Assembly: GCA_050186335.1 (NCBI GenBank)
Contig: JBFWYO010000027.1
Span: forward strand, 1 to 50,735
Reading direction: 5' to 3'
Source of the DNA: JBFWYO01 sp050186335
GTDB taxonomy: Bacteria; Pseudomonadota; Alphaproteobacteria; Bin65
Length of the DNA stretch: 50,735 bases
A program made the position numbers and the translations under genes. Each line of letters begins with the position of its first letter. The stretch's first letter is position 1. Below, piece after piece: positions 1-7,000 of the stretch. Below the pieces are notes generated by a model. That model was not told the DNA's origin and did no database searches. It saw only the letters and a program-made list of their open reading frames with translations.

Positions 1-584
1 TGTCGCGCACGCCGATCCGCGAGGCGCTGCGTTGGCTGGCGGCCAAAGGTCTGGTTGCGTTCGAACGCAACCAGGGCACTTTCGTCGCCAATTTTTCACA
101 GGACGACGTCGACGAAGTCTTTCATCTGCGCGCCATGCTCGAAGCGCATAGTGCCGCGCGCGCGGCGCGACGGATCACGGATGCCCAGTTGGCCGCCCTC
201 GAAGCCAACACGGCCGAGCTCGAGGCGCTCAAATCCGGGGGCACGGCCGATTACGCCCATCGGTTCAACGCGCTCAACAACCGCTTTCACACCATCATCA
301 TGGAAGCGGCGCACAGCAAACGGCTGGAACTTATGTTGGCGCAGGTGATCGACATCCCGCTGATTCTGATGAAGCACTATAATTGGGGTACTCGGATCAA
401 CATCGAGCGCTCATGCCATCAGCATTGGGAATTGATCGCGGCCCTGCGCAACCGGGACGAAGCGTGGTCGCGGTCCCTGATGGCCGCCCATGTCCTCGGC
501 GCGCGCGGAGAACGGGGCGGCTTGATGCCCGAACTGGCCGAGGCGCCGACCGTGGTGGCCCAGCCCAAGCGCCGTAAAAACTGA
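1..584 (+). CDS. GntR-family (FadR/FCD) transcriptional regulator, 5' truncated
   Basis: The reading frame is open from base 3, so the start lies before the window. The first visible residues are the end of a GntR winged helix-turn-helix (SRTPIREALRWLAAKGLV, followed by the wing motif NQGTFVA). The rest is an all-helical FCD ligand-binding domain with the usual histidine-containing helices (FHTIIMEAAH; CHQHWELIAAL; LMAAHVLGA). Such proteins usually repress nearby catabolic genes and release DNA on binding a small carboxylate, often with a metal ion. The next gene starts 126 bases downstream behind a GntR-type palindrome, and two matching palindromes occur near 8.2-8.5 kb, so it is probably the local regulator. 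The family call is firm; the effector is unknown. Confidence 0.93.
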   Translation, partial: SRTPIREALRWLAAKGLVAFERNQGTFVANFSQDDVDEVFHLRAMLEAHSAARAARRITDAQLAALEANTAELEALKSGGTADYAHRFNALNNRFHTIIMEAAHSKRLELMLAQVIDIPLILMKHYNWGTRINIERSCHQHWELIAALRNRDEAWSRSLMAAHVLGARGERGGLMPELAEAPTVVAQPKRRKN

Positions 585-682
585 ATCCGCAGCTGCTGCC
601 GGGCACCATTGCATCCACAACAACGGCTCTGTGACTGCGGATTGCTTGAATCCTGGGCGTTTCCGCCCTAGCATACTTTTCA

Positions 683-692
683 GTGTATACAA
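683..692. promoter_or_regulatory. Putative GntR operator upstream of the lyase operon
   Basis: The decamer GTGTATACAA differs by one base from the perfect palindrome at 8471-8480 and from the FadR-subfamily pattern TNGT-N2-ACNA. It ends 18 bases before the ATG at 711 and overlaps a possible -10 box (TACAAT, 688-693). No convincing -35 box is visible. Assignment to the regulator encoded just upstream is inference. Confidence 0.5.
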
Positions 693-710
693 TCTCAGAA
701 AAATCAGCCC

Positions 711-1598
711 ATGACCACGCCGCGCACTCAAGCCAATAAAGACCTTGCCGCCCGAATCCGGCGGCGCGAGTTCATCGCCGCCCCCGGCATTTTCGAGATG
801 ATCTCGGCCAAGATCGCCGATTCGATGGGGTTCTCGGCGCTCTACATGACCGGCTACGGTACCGTGGCGTCGTATCTGGGCCTGCCCGACGCCGGCCTGG
901 CGACCTATTCGGACATGGTCAACCGCGTCACGCGCATCTGCGAGATCACGCAGACGCCGCTGATTGCGGACGGCGATACGGGCTATGGCGGCCTGCTCAA
1001 CATCGAGCACACGATCAAGGGTTACGAGCGCGCCGGTGCCGCGATCATCCAGATCGAGGATCAGGAGTTCCCGAAGAAATGCGGCCATACGCCGGGCCGG
1101 CGCGTGATCCCGATGGCCGATGCCGTGGCCAAGATCAAGGTCGCCGTGGCGTCCCGCGATTCCAAGGATTTCCTGATCATGGCGCGCACCGACGCGCGCG
1201 GCGCGCATGGTCTGGACGAGGCGCTGAAACGCGGCGAAGCGTTCGCCAAGGCCGGCGCCGACATCATCTTCATCGAATCGCCGCAGTCGATCGCCGAGAT
1301 GGAAAAGGTCGGCAAGACCTTCGCCGGCCTGCCGTTGATCGCCAATATGGTCGAAGGCGGCATGACGCCCGTGCTGCCCAAGGCCGAATTGCAGCGCATC
1401 GGCTATTCGCTGGTGATCTATCCCGGCACCGGATTTCTCGCGATGAGCGCTTCCCTGCGCAAGGTCTACGGGCATATTCTGAAGACCGGGTCGAGCGTCG
1501 GCGCCGATGTGGCGCTGGACGATTTCGCGAACTTCAGCGCCTTCATGGGCTTTCAGCACGTGTGGGATTTCGAGAAAAAGTGGGCCGACCAGGGCTGA
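711..1598 (+). CDS. Isocitrate lyase/PEP mutase superfamily enzyme (lyase or decarboxylase type)
   Basis: This 295-residue protein has the (beta/alpha)8 fold of the PEP mutase/isocitrate lyase superfamily. Visible signatures are the metal-binding stretch ADGDTGYG (residues 86-93), IQIEDQ (114-119) and the catalytic loop KKCGH (122-126). The loop cysteine points to a C-C bond lyase (methylisocitrate lyase or dimethylmalate lyase type) or an oxaloacetate decarboxylase-like enzyme, not a phosphonate mutase. It is the first gene of a + operon and is followed after 33 bases by a cysteine hydrolase. A likely role is cleavage of a branched or substituted malate-like acid into pyruvate plus a second product. 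The substrate cannot be told from sequence. Two paralogues lie in the window (19732 and 14066). Confidence 0.9.
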   Translation: MTTPRTQANKDLAARIRRREFIAAPGIFEMISAKIADSMGFSALYMTGYGTVASYLGLPDAGLATYSDMVNRVTRICEITQTPLIADGDTGYGGLLNIEHTIKGYERAGAAIIQIEDQEFPKKCGHTPGRRVIPMADAVAKIKVAVASRDSKDFLIMARTDARGAHGLDEALKRGEAFAKAGADIIFIESPQSIAEMEKVGKTFAGLPLIANMVEGGMTPVLPKAELQRIGYSLVIYPGTGFLAMSASLRKVYGHILKTGSSVGADVALDDFANFSAFMGFQHVWDFEKKWADQG

Positions 1599-1631
1599 CC
1601 TGGCGCGGCGGCGGTACAACGGGAGGGCAGC

Positions 1632-2336
1632 ATGCACAAGAGCCAGATTCGCAAGGACGCGATGGAACGCATCCTGCAACGTCGCGGGCAGCCGCATTTT
1701 CACGATCGCATCGACATGGCGCGCACCGCCCTGATCGTGATCGACATGCAGAACGCCTTCGTGGCCCCGGGATATGTGTCCGAAGTACCGATCGCGCGCG
1801 ACATCGTGCCGAACATCAACCGGCTGGCCGCCGAAGTGCGGCGCAACGGCGGCGTCGTGGTCTGGATACAGTCGGCCTTCACTCCGGCGGCGCTGAACGA
1901 ATGGTCGAGTTTCTTCGGCTCGGTCTACTCGCGCGAGCGCAGCGAAAAAGTCATCGCGGCGCTGACCGCCGGAACCGAAGGCTACAAGATCTGGCCGAAG
2001 CTGGAGCCCAAGCCGGGCGACATGTACGTCGTCAAGAATCGTTTCAGCTGCTTCATCCAGGGCTCGTCGGATCTGGAAGCGCGGCTGCGCCAGATCGGCG
2101 TGGATACCGTGCTGATCACCGGCACGCTGACCAACGTGTGCTGCGAATCGACGGCGCGCGACGCCAATATGCGCAATTTCAAAGTTGTGCTGGTCTCGGA
2201 CGGCAATGCGGCGCTGACCGACGAGGATCACAACGCCAGCCTGACGGCCGTGGCGCAGACTTTCGGTGACGTGATGAGCACCGACGAGGCGATCGCTAAA
2301 ATCCTGCCTGCGGCCAGGGCCAAGACCGGCAGCTAG
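1632..2336 (+). CDS. Isochorismatase-family cysteine hydrolase (RutB-like amidase)
   Basis: A 234-residue alpha/beta hydrolase of the isochorismatase/nicotinamidase superfamily. The catalytic triad is visible: D38 in LIVIDMQNAF, K135 in VVKNRFSCF, and C170 in GTLTNVCCESTARDA. The long N-terminal extension and the TNVC-x-ES-x-RDA signature resemble RutB-type ureidoacrylate amidohydrolases and other amidases that release ammonia or carbamate. It is placed between the lyase at 711 and an isomerase-like gene at 2355 with gaps of 33 and 18 bases, so all three are probably co-transcribed. It may remove an amide from a C4 intermediate, but that is inferred from context. The family call is secure. 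Confidence 0.9.
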   Translation: MHKSQIRKDAMERILQRRGQPHFHDRIDMARTALIVIDMQNAFVAPGYVSEVPIARDIVPNINRLAAEVRRNGGVVVWIQSAFTPAALNEWSSFFGSVYSRERSEKVIAALTAGTEGYKIWPKLEPKPGDMYVVKNRFSCFIQGSSDLEARLRQIGVDTVLITGTLTNVCCESTARDANMRNFKVVLVSDGNAALTDEDHNASLTAVAQTFGDVMSTDEAIAKILPAARAKTGS

Positions 2337-2354
2337 TTCGCCCGTCGGTTCGCC

Positions 2355-3107
2355 GTGAAACCTTCCCTCAGCGATCCGACCGTATACGGGAGCCGGGCGA
2401 AGCTCGGCGTGATCGTGCCGCCGACCAACACCGCCAACGAGGCGGAGTGGAACCGCATGGCGCCGGACGGCGTCAGCGTGCATTCCGCGCGCATGCCGTT
2501 GCACACGGACACGACCAGCGCGCACGGCAAGCAGGCCTTGTACGACGATGTCGGAAAGTTCAGCCGGGATCTCGCGCAAGCGGGCGTCAGCGTCGTCGCC
2601 TATGGCTGCACGGCGGGTTCGATGGTCACGCCGATGGAACAACTGCCGGGCTTCATGCGCAAGGAAACCGGCATCCCGGCGGTCACCACGGCGCAATCGC
2701 TGGTGCTCGGACTGCGCGCGCTGGGCGCCAGGAAAGTCGCCGTGGCGACGCCCTATCACGATGCGCTCAACGACCACGAAATCCATTTCCTGGCGGACCA
2801 GGGCATCGAGACCGTTGCCATGCGCGGGCTCGGCATCGGCGCCAACGGCCCGGCGGAATACCGGCTGATCGCCCGCATACCGCTCGATCAGGTCTACGCG
2901 CACGCGCGCGGCGCATTCGTGCCGGCGGCCGACGCGCTCTTGATCAGCTGCACCGATTTCGCCACCCTGCCCTTGATCGAACGGCTCGAGCGCGACATCG
3001 GCAAACCGGTCGTCACCAGCAATCAGGCGACGTTCTGGGCCGCGTTGCGCGCGGCCGGCGTTCAGGACCGCTTCACGTCGTTCGGCGCCTTGCTGCAACA
3101 ACACTGA
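2355..3107 (+). CDS. Maleate isomerase / Asp-Glu racemase superfamily protein (both cysteines present)
   Basis: This 250-residue protein starts at a GTG and belongs to the maleate cis-trans isomerase/arylmalonate decarboxylase branch of the Asp/Glu racemase superfamily. The N-terminal motif GVIVPPTNTANE (N25) is typical. Both catalytic cysteine positions of maleate isomerases are kept: C85 in YGCTAGS and C199 in ISCTDF. Maleate isomerases use one cysteine as nucleophile on the double bond and the second as acid/base, giving fumarate. It follows the cysteine hydrolase by 18 bases and precedes an SDR by 19. Compare the paralogue at 5538, which lacks both cysteines. Racemase, isomerase or decarboxylase activity cannot be separated by reading. 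Confidence 0.87.
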   Translation: MKPSLSDPTVYGSRAKLGVIVPPTNTANEAEWNRMAPDGVSVHSARMPLHTDTTSAHGKQALYDDVGKFSRDLAQAGVSVVAYGCTAGSMVTPMEQLPGFMRKETGIPAVTTAQSLVLGLRALGARKVAVATPYHDALNDHEIHFLADQGIETVAMRGLGIGANGPAEYRLIARIPLDQVYAHARGAFVPAADALLISCTDFATLPLIERLERDIGKPVVTSNQATFWAALRAAGVQDRFTSFGALLQQH

Positions 3108-3126
3108 CGGAACCGCCTCGCCTCCC

Positions 3127-3975
3127 ATGTGCGCCGCCAAGGCCATCTATCCGTCGCTCAAGGACCGGGTCGTGCTGATTACCGGCGGCGGCCGGGGCTT
3201 GGGCCGCGAAATGGCGCTGGCGCTGATCGAAGCCGGCGCGCGCGTTGCGATCACCGGCGCGCGCGCCCCCAGCGAGCTGACCGAGGTCGAACAGGAGGCG
3301 CGCCGCATCGCCGATACCGGACGGCTGATCACCCTGCGCGCGGATGTGCGATCCTACGAGGATTGCGTGAACGTCACCAACAACGTGATCAAGACCTTCG
3401 GCGGCATTCATGCGCTGGTCAACAATGCCGGACGCGGGCTGCTGCTGATCAGCGAGAACTATGTCGAGCGCGCGCCGAAATTCTGGGAAGTCAGCGTGGG
3501 CGGCTGGCGCGAGATCGCCGAGACGAATTTCATCGGCCCGTTCAACATGGCGCGCGCGGTGACGCCGCATCTGGTCAAGCAGGGCTTCGGCCGGATCGTC
3601 AACATCTCGACCAGCGCCGTGACCATGACGCGCAAAGGCTATTCGCCGTACGGCCCGTCGAAGGCCGGGCTGGAGGCGATGTCGGCGATCTGGGCCAAGG
3701 ATCTGGACGGCACGGGCGTCACGGTGAATGTTCTGCTGCCGGGCGGTGCCACGGACACCAAACTGCTGCCGGAAATGCAGAACAAGCGCGGCTCGGACGG
3801 ACAATTGCTGGATCCGAAGCTGATGCGGGCGCCGATCCTATGGCTATGCGCCGACAATTCGAACGGGCATACGGGCGAGCGCTATATCGCCAAGCTTTGG
3901 AAGACCTCGCTCAAACCGGACAAGGCGGCGGCCGCCGCGCGCCAGCCGAAGCATGAATTGCCGACGGTGATGTGA
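3127..3975 (+). CDS. Short-chain dehydrogenase/reductase (SDR) family oxidoreductase
   Basis: A classical SDR of 282 residues. The cofactor motif TGGGRGLG is at 19-26, the structural motif NNAG at 99-102, and the catalytic Tyr/Lys at Y175 and K179 (YGPSK) after the serine-containing strand NISTS. It is slightly longer than the usual 250 residues, with an insertion around 105-130 (ENYVERAPKFWEVSVGG) and a basic C-terminal tail. It is the last gene of the tight + operon begun at 711, and a hairpin-forming repeat follows. A role oxidising or reducing a hydroxy-acid intermediate of the same pathway is likely, but the substrate and the NAD/NADP preference are not determinable. Confidence 0.9.
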   Translation: MCAAKAIYPSLKDRVVLITGGGRGLGREMALALIEAGARVAITGARAPSELTEVEQEARRIADTGRLITLRADVRSYEDCVNVTNNVIKTFGGIHALVNNAGRGLLLISENYVERAPKFWEVSVGGWREIAETNFIGPFNMARAVTPHLVKQGFGRIVNISTSAVTMTRKGYSPYGPSKAGLEAMSAIWAKDLDGTGVTVNVLLPGGATDTKLLPEMQNKRGSDGQLLDPKLMRAPILWLCADNSNGHTGERYIAKLWKTSLKPDKAAAAARQPKHELPTVM

Positions 3976-3998
3976 AGCCTGACGCGCTATAAAATACT

Positions 3999-4065
3999 CC
4001 TCATGCCGAGCCTGTCGAAGCATGAGACTTCGGGAAACTCAACCTGGGACAGGCTCGGGATGAGG
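3999..4065. repeat. Inverted-repeat element with the dispersed 'GACAGGCTCGG' core
   Basis: Arms at 3999-4016 and 4048-4065 pair at 17 of 18 positions. The core GACAGGCTCGG with CATGAG ends resembles a dispersed intergenic repeat seen in many environmental bacterial genomes. A small inner hairpin (CGAAG...CTTCG) lies inside. It sits between the SDR stop and the MBL gene and could fold as a stem in RNA and act as a weak terminator. I see no second copy in this window. Confidence 0.55.
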
Positions 4066-4089
4066 ACCGATTAGATTGGGAGAGTTGAA

Positions 4090-4971
4090 ATGCGTCCGCT
4101 GCAGTTCGGAAACATCAACGTCAGCCGCGTCGTGGAAATGGAATATCCGGCGTTCACCGGCGACTTCATTTTCCCCGCCGCGAGCCCCGAAATATTCGCC
4201 GCCAACGCCGGCTGGCTCGAGCCGCATTTCGTCGAACCGACGACGCGCAAACTAATCATGAGCTTCCACACCTATGTCGTGCGGACCGGGCGGCGGACCA
4301 TCCTGGTCGACATGTGCGTCGGGAACGACAAGGAGCGGCCGAATCGCCCGATGTGGCATCACATGCAGGGCGATTATCTGGCCAAGCTCGCGGTGGCCGG
4401 CGTCGCTCCCGAGAGCGTCGATGTCGTCATGTGCACGCACATGCACGCGGATCATGTCGGCTGGAACACCAAGTTGCTGAACGGGAGATGGGTGCCGACG
4501 TTTCCGAACGCGAAATACGTCTTCGGGCGCAAGGAATACGAGTTTTGGGCCGAAGCGCAGCGCCAGGCGGCGGCGGCCGAGCCGGTCAATCACGGCTCGT
4601 TCAACGATTCCGTCTTACCCGTGATCGAGGCCGGCCAGGCCGTCCTGGTCGAGGACGATCACGAGCTGGAACACGGCATCTGGCTGGCGCCGGCGCACGG
4701 GCACACGCCGGGCAACATCGTCATTCACCTGGACTCAAACGACCGCCGTGCGATCTTGAGCGGCGACGTGCTGCATCACCCGGTGCAGCTGGCGGCGCCG
4801 CACTGGTCGAGCCGCTTCTGCGAGGACGAAGCGCTTTCGCGCCGCACGCGCAGCAGCTTCATTGAAAGCTACGCGGATACGCCGACGACGATCCTGACCG
4901 CGCACTTCGCGACACCGACCGCCGGCAAGATCGTGCGCCAGGGCGACGCGTTCCGCTTCAAGCTGGATTGA
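4090..4971 (+). CDS. MBL-fold metallo-hydrolase
   Basis: A 293-residue metallo-beta-lactamase-fold hydrolase. The zinc motif THMHADHVGW gives H117, H119, D121 and H122. Further ligands are the histidine in APAHGHTPGN and the aspartate in ILSGDVLHHP. It has no signal peptide, so it should act in the cytoplasm. The size and the AHGHTPG motif match lactonase/glyoxalase-II-like members such as quorum-quenching and 4-pyridoxolactonase-type enzymes, which open lactones or thioesters. A purine-rich ribosome site (GGGAGAG) precedes the ATG. The repeat at 3999-4065 separates it from the upstream operon, so co-transcription is uncertain. The substrate is unknown. Confidence 0.9.
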   Translation: MRPLQFGNINVSRVVEMEYPAFTGDFIFPAASPEIFAANAGWLEPHFVEPTTRKLIMSFHTYVVRTGRRTILVDMCVGNDKERPNRPMWHHMQGDYLAKLAVAGVAPESVDVVMCTHMHADHVGWNTKLLNGRWVPTFPNAKYVFGRKEYEFWAEAQRQAAAAEPVNHGSFNDSVLPVIEAGQAVLVEDDHELEHGIWLAPAHGHTPGNIVIHLDSNDRRAILSGDVLHHPVQLAAPHWSSRFCEDEALSRRTRSSFIESYADTPTTILTAHFATPTAGKIVRQGDAFRFKLD

Positions 4972-5106
4972 ACGCCGGCCGGCTGTTTGGCGATCTCGCC
5001 CCTCTCCACCCCCGAGATTGTCGAGCCTCGCCCTGCCCCTGCAAATCGCTCTGCGCTAATGAGAATCGCGCGGCTTACGCCGCTTTTCGAATGACGGGGG
5101 TGGATC

Positions 5107-5415
5107 ATGTCGAAATCGACAGCATTGATTGCGGGGCTTCTTCTGGCCGCCAGCATCGGCTCAACCGAAGCGGCCCGGCCGCAATCGAATCTTCTCGACG
5201 GCGGGCCGCCGCCGACCCCGCTACCTGGCGCGCAAACGCAAACGAATATCCAACTCGCCGGCTGGGGCGACGCGTTTCGCGCGTGGGTCAACGGCTGCCG
5301 ATATGGCGACCGCTGGGTCGACGAGCACTGGGTTCAGATGGAGATCATCGGCCCGGGCGGGCGTTATCGCTCTGGCGCCGTGCTCGTCGACGGCGGTTGC
5401 GTTCCGGCGATCTGA
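5107..5415 (+). CDS. Small exported protein of unknown function
   Basis: A 102-residue protein with a clear N-terminal signal peptide (basic start, hydrophobic LIAGLLLAASIGS, likely cleavage after EA-A near residue 22). The mature part begins with a Pro-rich linker and then a compact region with two cysteines (C62, C98) that could form a disulfide in the periplasm, and several Trp residues (AGWGDAFRAWVNG; DEHWVQ). I recognise no family. It stands alone on the + strand and converges on the isomerase-like gene at 5538. The ATG follows a GGGGGTGGATC stretch that could serve as a ribosome site. Confidence is moderate because of its size. Confidence 0.6.
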   Translation: MSKSTALIAGLLLAASIGSTEAARPQSNLLDGGPPPTPLPGAQTQTNIQLAGWGDAFRAWVNGCRYGDRWVDEHWVQMEIIGPGGRYRSGAVLVDGGCVPAI

Positions 5416-5488
5416 ACGATTCGACCGTAGCCGGCTGTGGCTGCGCCGGCGGATCGACGGCTGTCTCGATTTTCATCACAACGGCACG

Positions 5489-5529
5489 CGGGCGCCACGG
5501 GTGGATGATCGTTCCACCCGCGGCGCCCG
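5489..5529. terminator. Strong hairpin between convergent genes
   Basis: A 16-pair stem with a single mismatch and a 7-base loop lies between the small exported protein (+, ends 5415) and the isomerase-like gene (-, ends 5538). No T-tract follows on either strand, so it is not a textbook intrinsic terminator. It may still stop or protect the 3' ends of both converging transcripts. Confidence 0.5.
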
Positions 5530-5537
5530 GGCGCGCA

Positions 5538-6284
5538 TCAATGATGCGAGAGCAGCGTGCCGTAGCCCTGAATCTTGTCGTTGATGCCGTTCTGGCGCAG
5601 GGCCCACCAATAGGTTGCGGTGTTGATCGCGATGACCGGCTTATCGAGCCAAAACTCGGCCATGCCGGCGAGACGCGCCATCGCCAGGTTGGTGCCGACC
5701 TGCACGATCGCCTGCACGTCCGGCCCGTTCACCTCGTTGATCGCGTCGCGCAGTTGCCGCTCGGAGACGTGCGCGATGAGCATCGGGCTGGCGCATTTGA
5801 AGCCGTGCAACTTGACCACGTCGAAGCCGCAATCGTTGAAGAACCGGACGACGTTCTTGTCGCCGATCGGCATGTAAGGCGTGATCACCGAAATGCGCTT
5901 GATGTCGCCGTAGATTTTCAGCGCGGCGCGGCATGCATCCGACCCCATCGCCAATTTCAGGCCGGCGCGCTGCTCGACCTTGCGCTGGAATTCGAACGAG
6001 CCCTCGAGCCCGTCCCAGAAGGTTTCCGCCGACATGCCCATGACCATGTAGCCCGGGCGGCAGGTCATGACGCGGTCGACCGCCATCATGAGCTCCTTGC
6101 GGATGTCGTGCATCAGCTTGTCGAAATCCTCGTCGCTTTTGATCGGATTATCGGGAATGTGGATGCGCCCGAAATGGTTGGTGACGCCGACCGGGCGCAT
6201 GGAATCGAATTCCGGTTGCACCGAAGTGTTGGTCGAGGGCGCGATGACGCCGAACTTCATGCGGTAGCCGAGTGAGTCAACCAT
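5538..6284 (-). CDS. Maleate isomerase-like Asp/Glu racemase superfamily protein lacking both catalytic cysteines
   Basis: I place the start at 6284 (MVDSLGYRMKFGVIAPSTNT), giving 248 residues, the normal family length. A longer frame reaches 6374, but its extra 30 residues look non-native. The fold signature GVIAPSTNTSVQPEF and the C-terminal ATYWWALRQNGI block are typical. The two cysteine positions of maleate isomerase are changed: the first motif reads MGMSAETFW (M84 where Cys is expected) and the second reads VQVGTNLA (G197 where Cys is expected). It follows the amidase-like gene by 38 bases in a - operon. Context suggests maleate or a related diacid, but catalysis must differ from the two-cysteine mechanism. 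The family call is firm and the reaction is unknown. Confidence 0.87.
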   Translation of the reverse strand: MVDSLGYRMKFGVIAPSTNTSVQPEFDSMRPVGVTNHFGRIHIPDNPIKSDEDFDKLMHDIRKELMMAVDRVMTCRPGYMVMGMSAETFWDGLEGSFEFQRKVEQRAGLKLAMGSDACRAALKIYGDIKRISVITPYMPIGDKNVVRFFNDCGFDVVKLHGFKCASPMLIAHVSERQLRDAINEVNGPDVQAIVQVGTNLAMARLAGMAEFWLDKPVIAINTATYWWALRQNGINDKIQGYGTLLSHH

Positions 6285-6322
6285 GTCTGCCTCTTGAGTG
6301 TGTGCCGTGGGATCAGGAGCGG

Positions 6323-6958
6323 TCAGGACGCGACCGCGACGATGCGTTGCAGGACCGGGACGACTTCGTCGCATGTCATCAGGTCCGCGTACTTCTGGCT
6401 CATGTCGAACAAGTTGGCTTCGTGCGGCGCCAACGCCCGGTCGCCGACGCAGTCGGTGACCACGATGGTGCGAAAATTATAGCTCATCGAGTCGATCACC
6501 GTGGCGCGCACGCAGCCCGACGTGGTGCAGCCGACAATCAACAAGGTATCGACGCCCTGCATCGTCAGCCAGCCCATCAGGCTGGTGCCGAAGAACGCCG
6601 AGGGCTGCTGTTTGCGCACGACATATTCGCCGGCGATGGGCGTCAGTTCCGGCACCACCTGGCTCAGCGGCGAGGTTTCAGTGAGATTTTTCAGGCTGGG
6701 CGATTTGAGCGCGAACACGCCGAGGTCGCTGCCGTCGTCGGCGTAGACGACGCGGGTGAAGGCGATCGGCAATTTGAGGCGCCGGCAGGCATCCAGCAAG
6801 ACGCGCGTACGTTGGATCGACGCGTCGATATTGCCGCCGCCGAACGCGGTCGCGTCGTTAAATCCATTGACGAAGTCGACGACGATCAGCGCCGGGTGCC
6901 GGCCGAAGCCGCTGGAATGACCAAAGCCCTGGCGCTTGTAAATGTCCAATTCGCTCAT
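6323..6958 (-). CDS. Isochorismatase-family amidohydrolase (maleamate / N-carbamoylsarcosine amidase-like)
   Basis: A 211-residue cysteine hydrolase. The triad is D28 (LIVVDFVNGF), K116 (VVRKQQPSAFFGT) and C149 (GCTTSGCVRATVID). The K-x3-PSAFFGT block and the CTTSGC-x-RAT signature are those of N-carbamoylsarcosine amidohydrolases and of maleamate amidases such as NicF, which hydrolyse maleamate to maleate plus ammonia. It is preceded by the FAD monooxygenase (42-base gap) and followed by a maleate-isomerase-like gene, the same partners seen in nicotinate degradation. No 2,5-dihydroxypyridine dioxygenase or deformylase is present in the window. Amidase is likely; maleamate as substrate is inference. 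Confidence 0.88.
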   Translation of the reverse strand: MSELDIYKRQGFGHSSGFGRHPALIVVDFVNGFNDATAFGGGNIDASIQRTRVLLDACRRLKLPIAFTRVVYADDGSDLGVFALKSPSLKNLTETSPLSQVVPELTPIAGEYVVRKQQPSAFFGTSLMGWLTMQGVDTLLIVGCTTSGCVRATVIDSMSYNFRTIVVTDCVGDRALAPHEANLFDMSQKYADLMTCDEVVPVLQRIVAVAS

Positions 6959-7000
6959 TCCGTCCCCGCTAGGTAGGCCTTCCGTCGGCGCCGATCGGAT

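Noticed and set aside
411..3146. Very long - strand open frame (911 codons)
   Set aside because: It lies antisense to five well-recognised + genes. Its Arg/His/Asp-rich sequence is the usual result of reading GC-rich codons backward.
4968..6275. 435-codon + frame after the MBL gene
   Set aside because: It runs over the small exported protein in another frame and antisense to the isomerase-like gene, both better supported by motifs.
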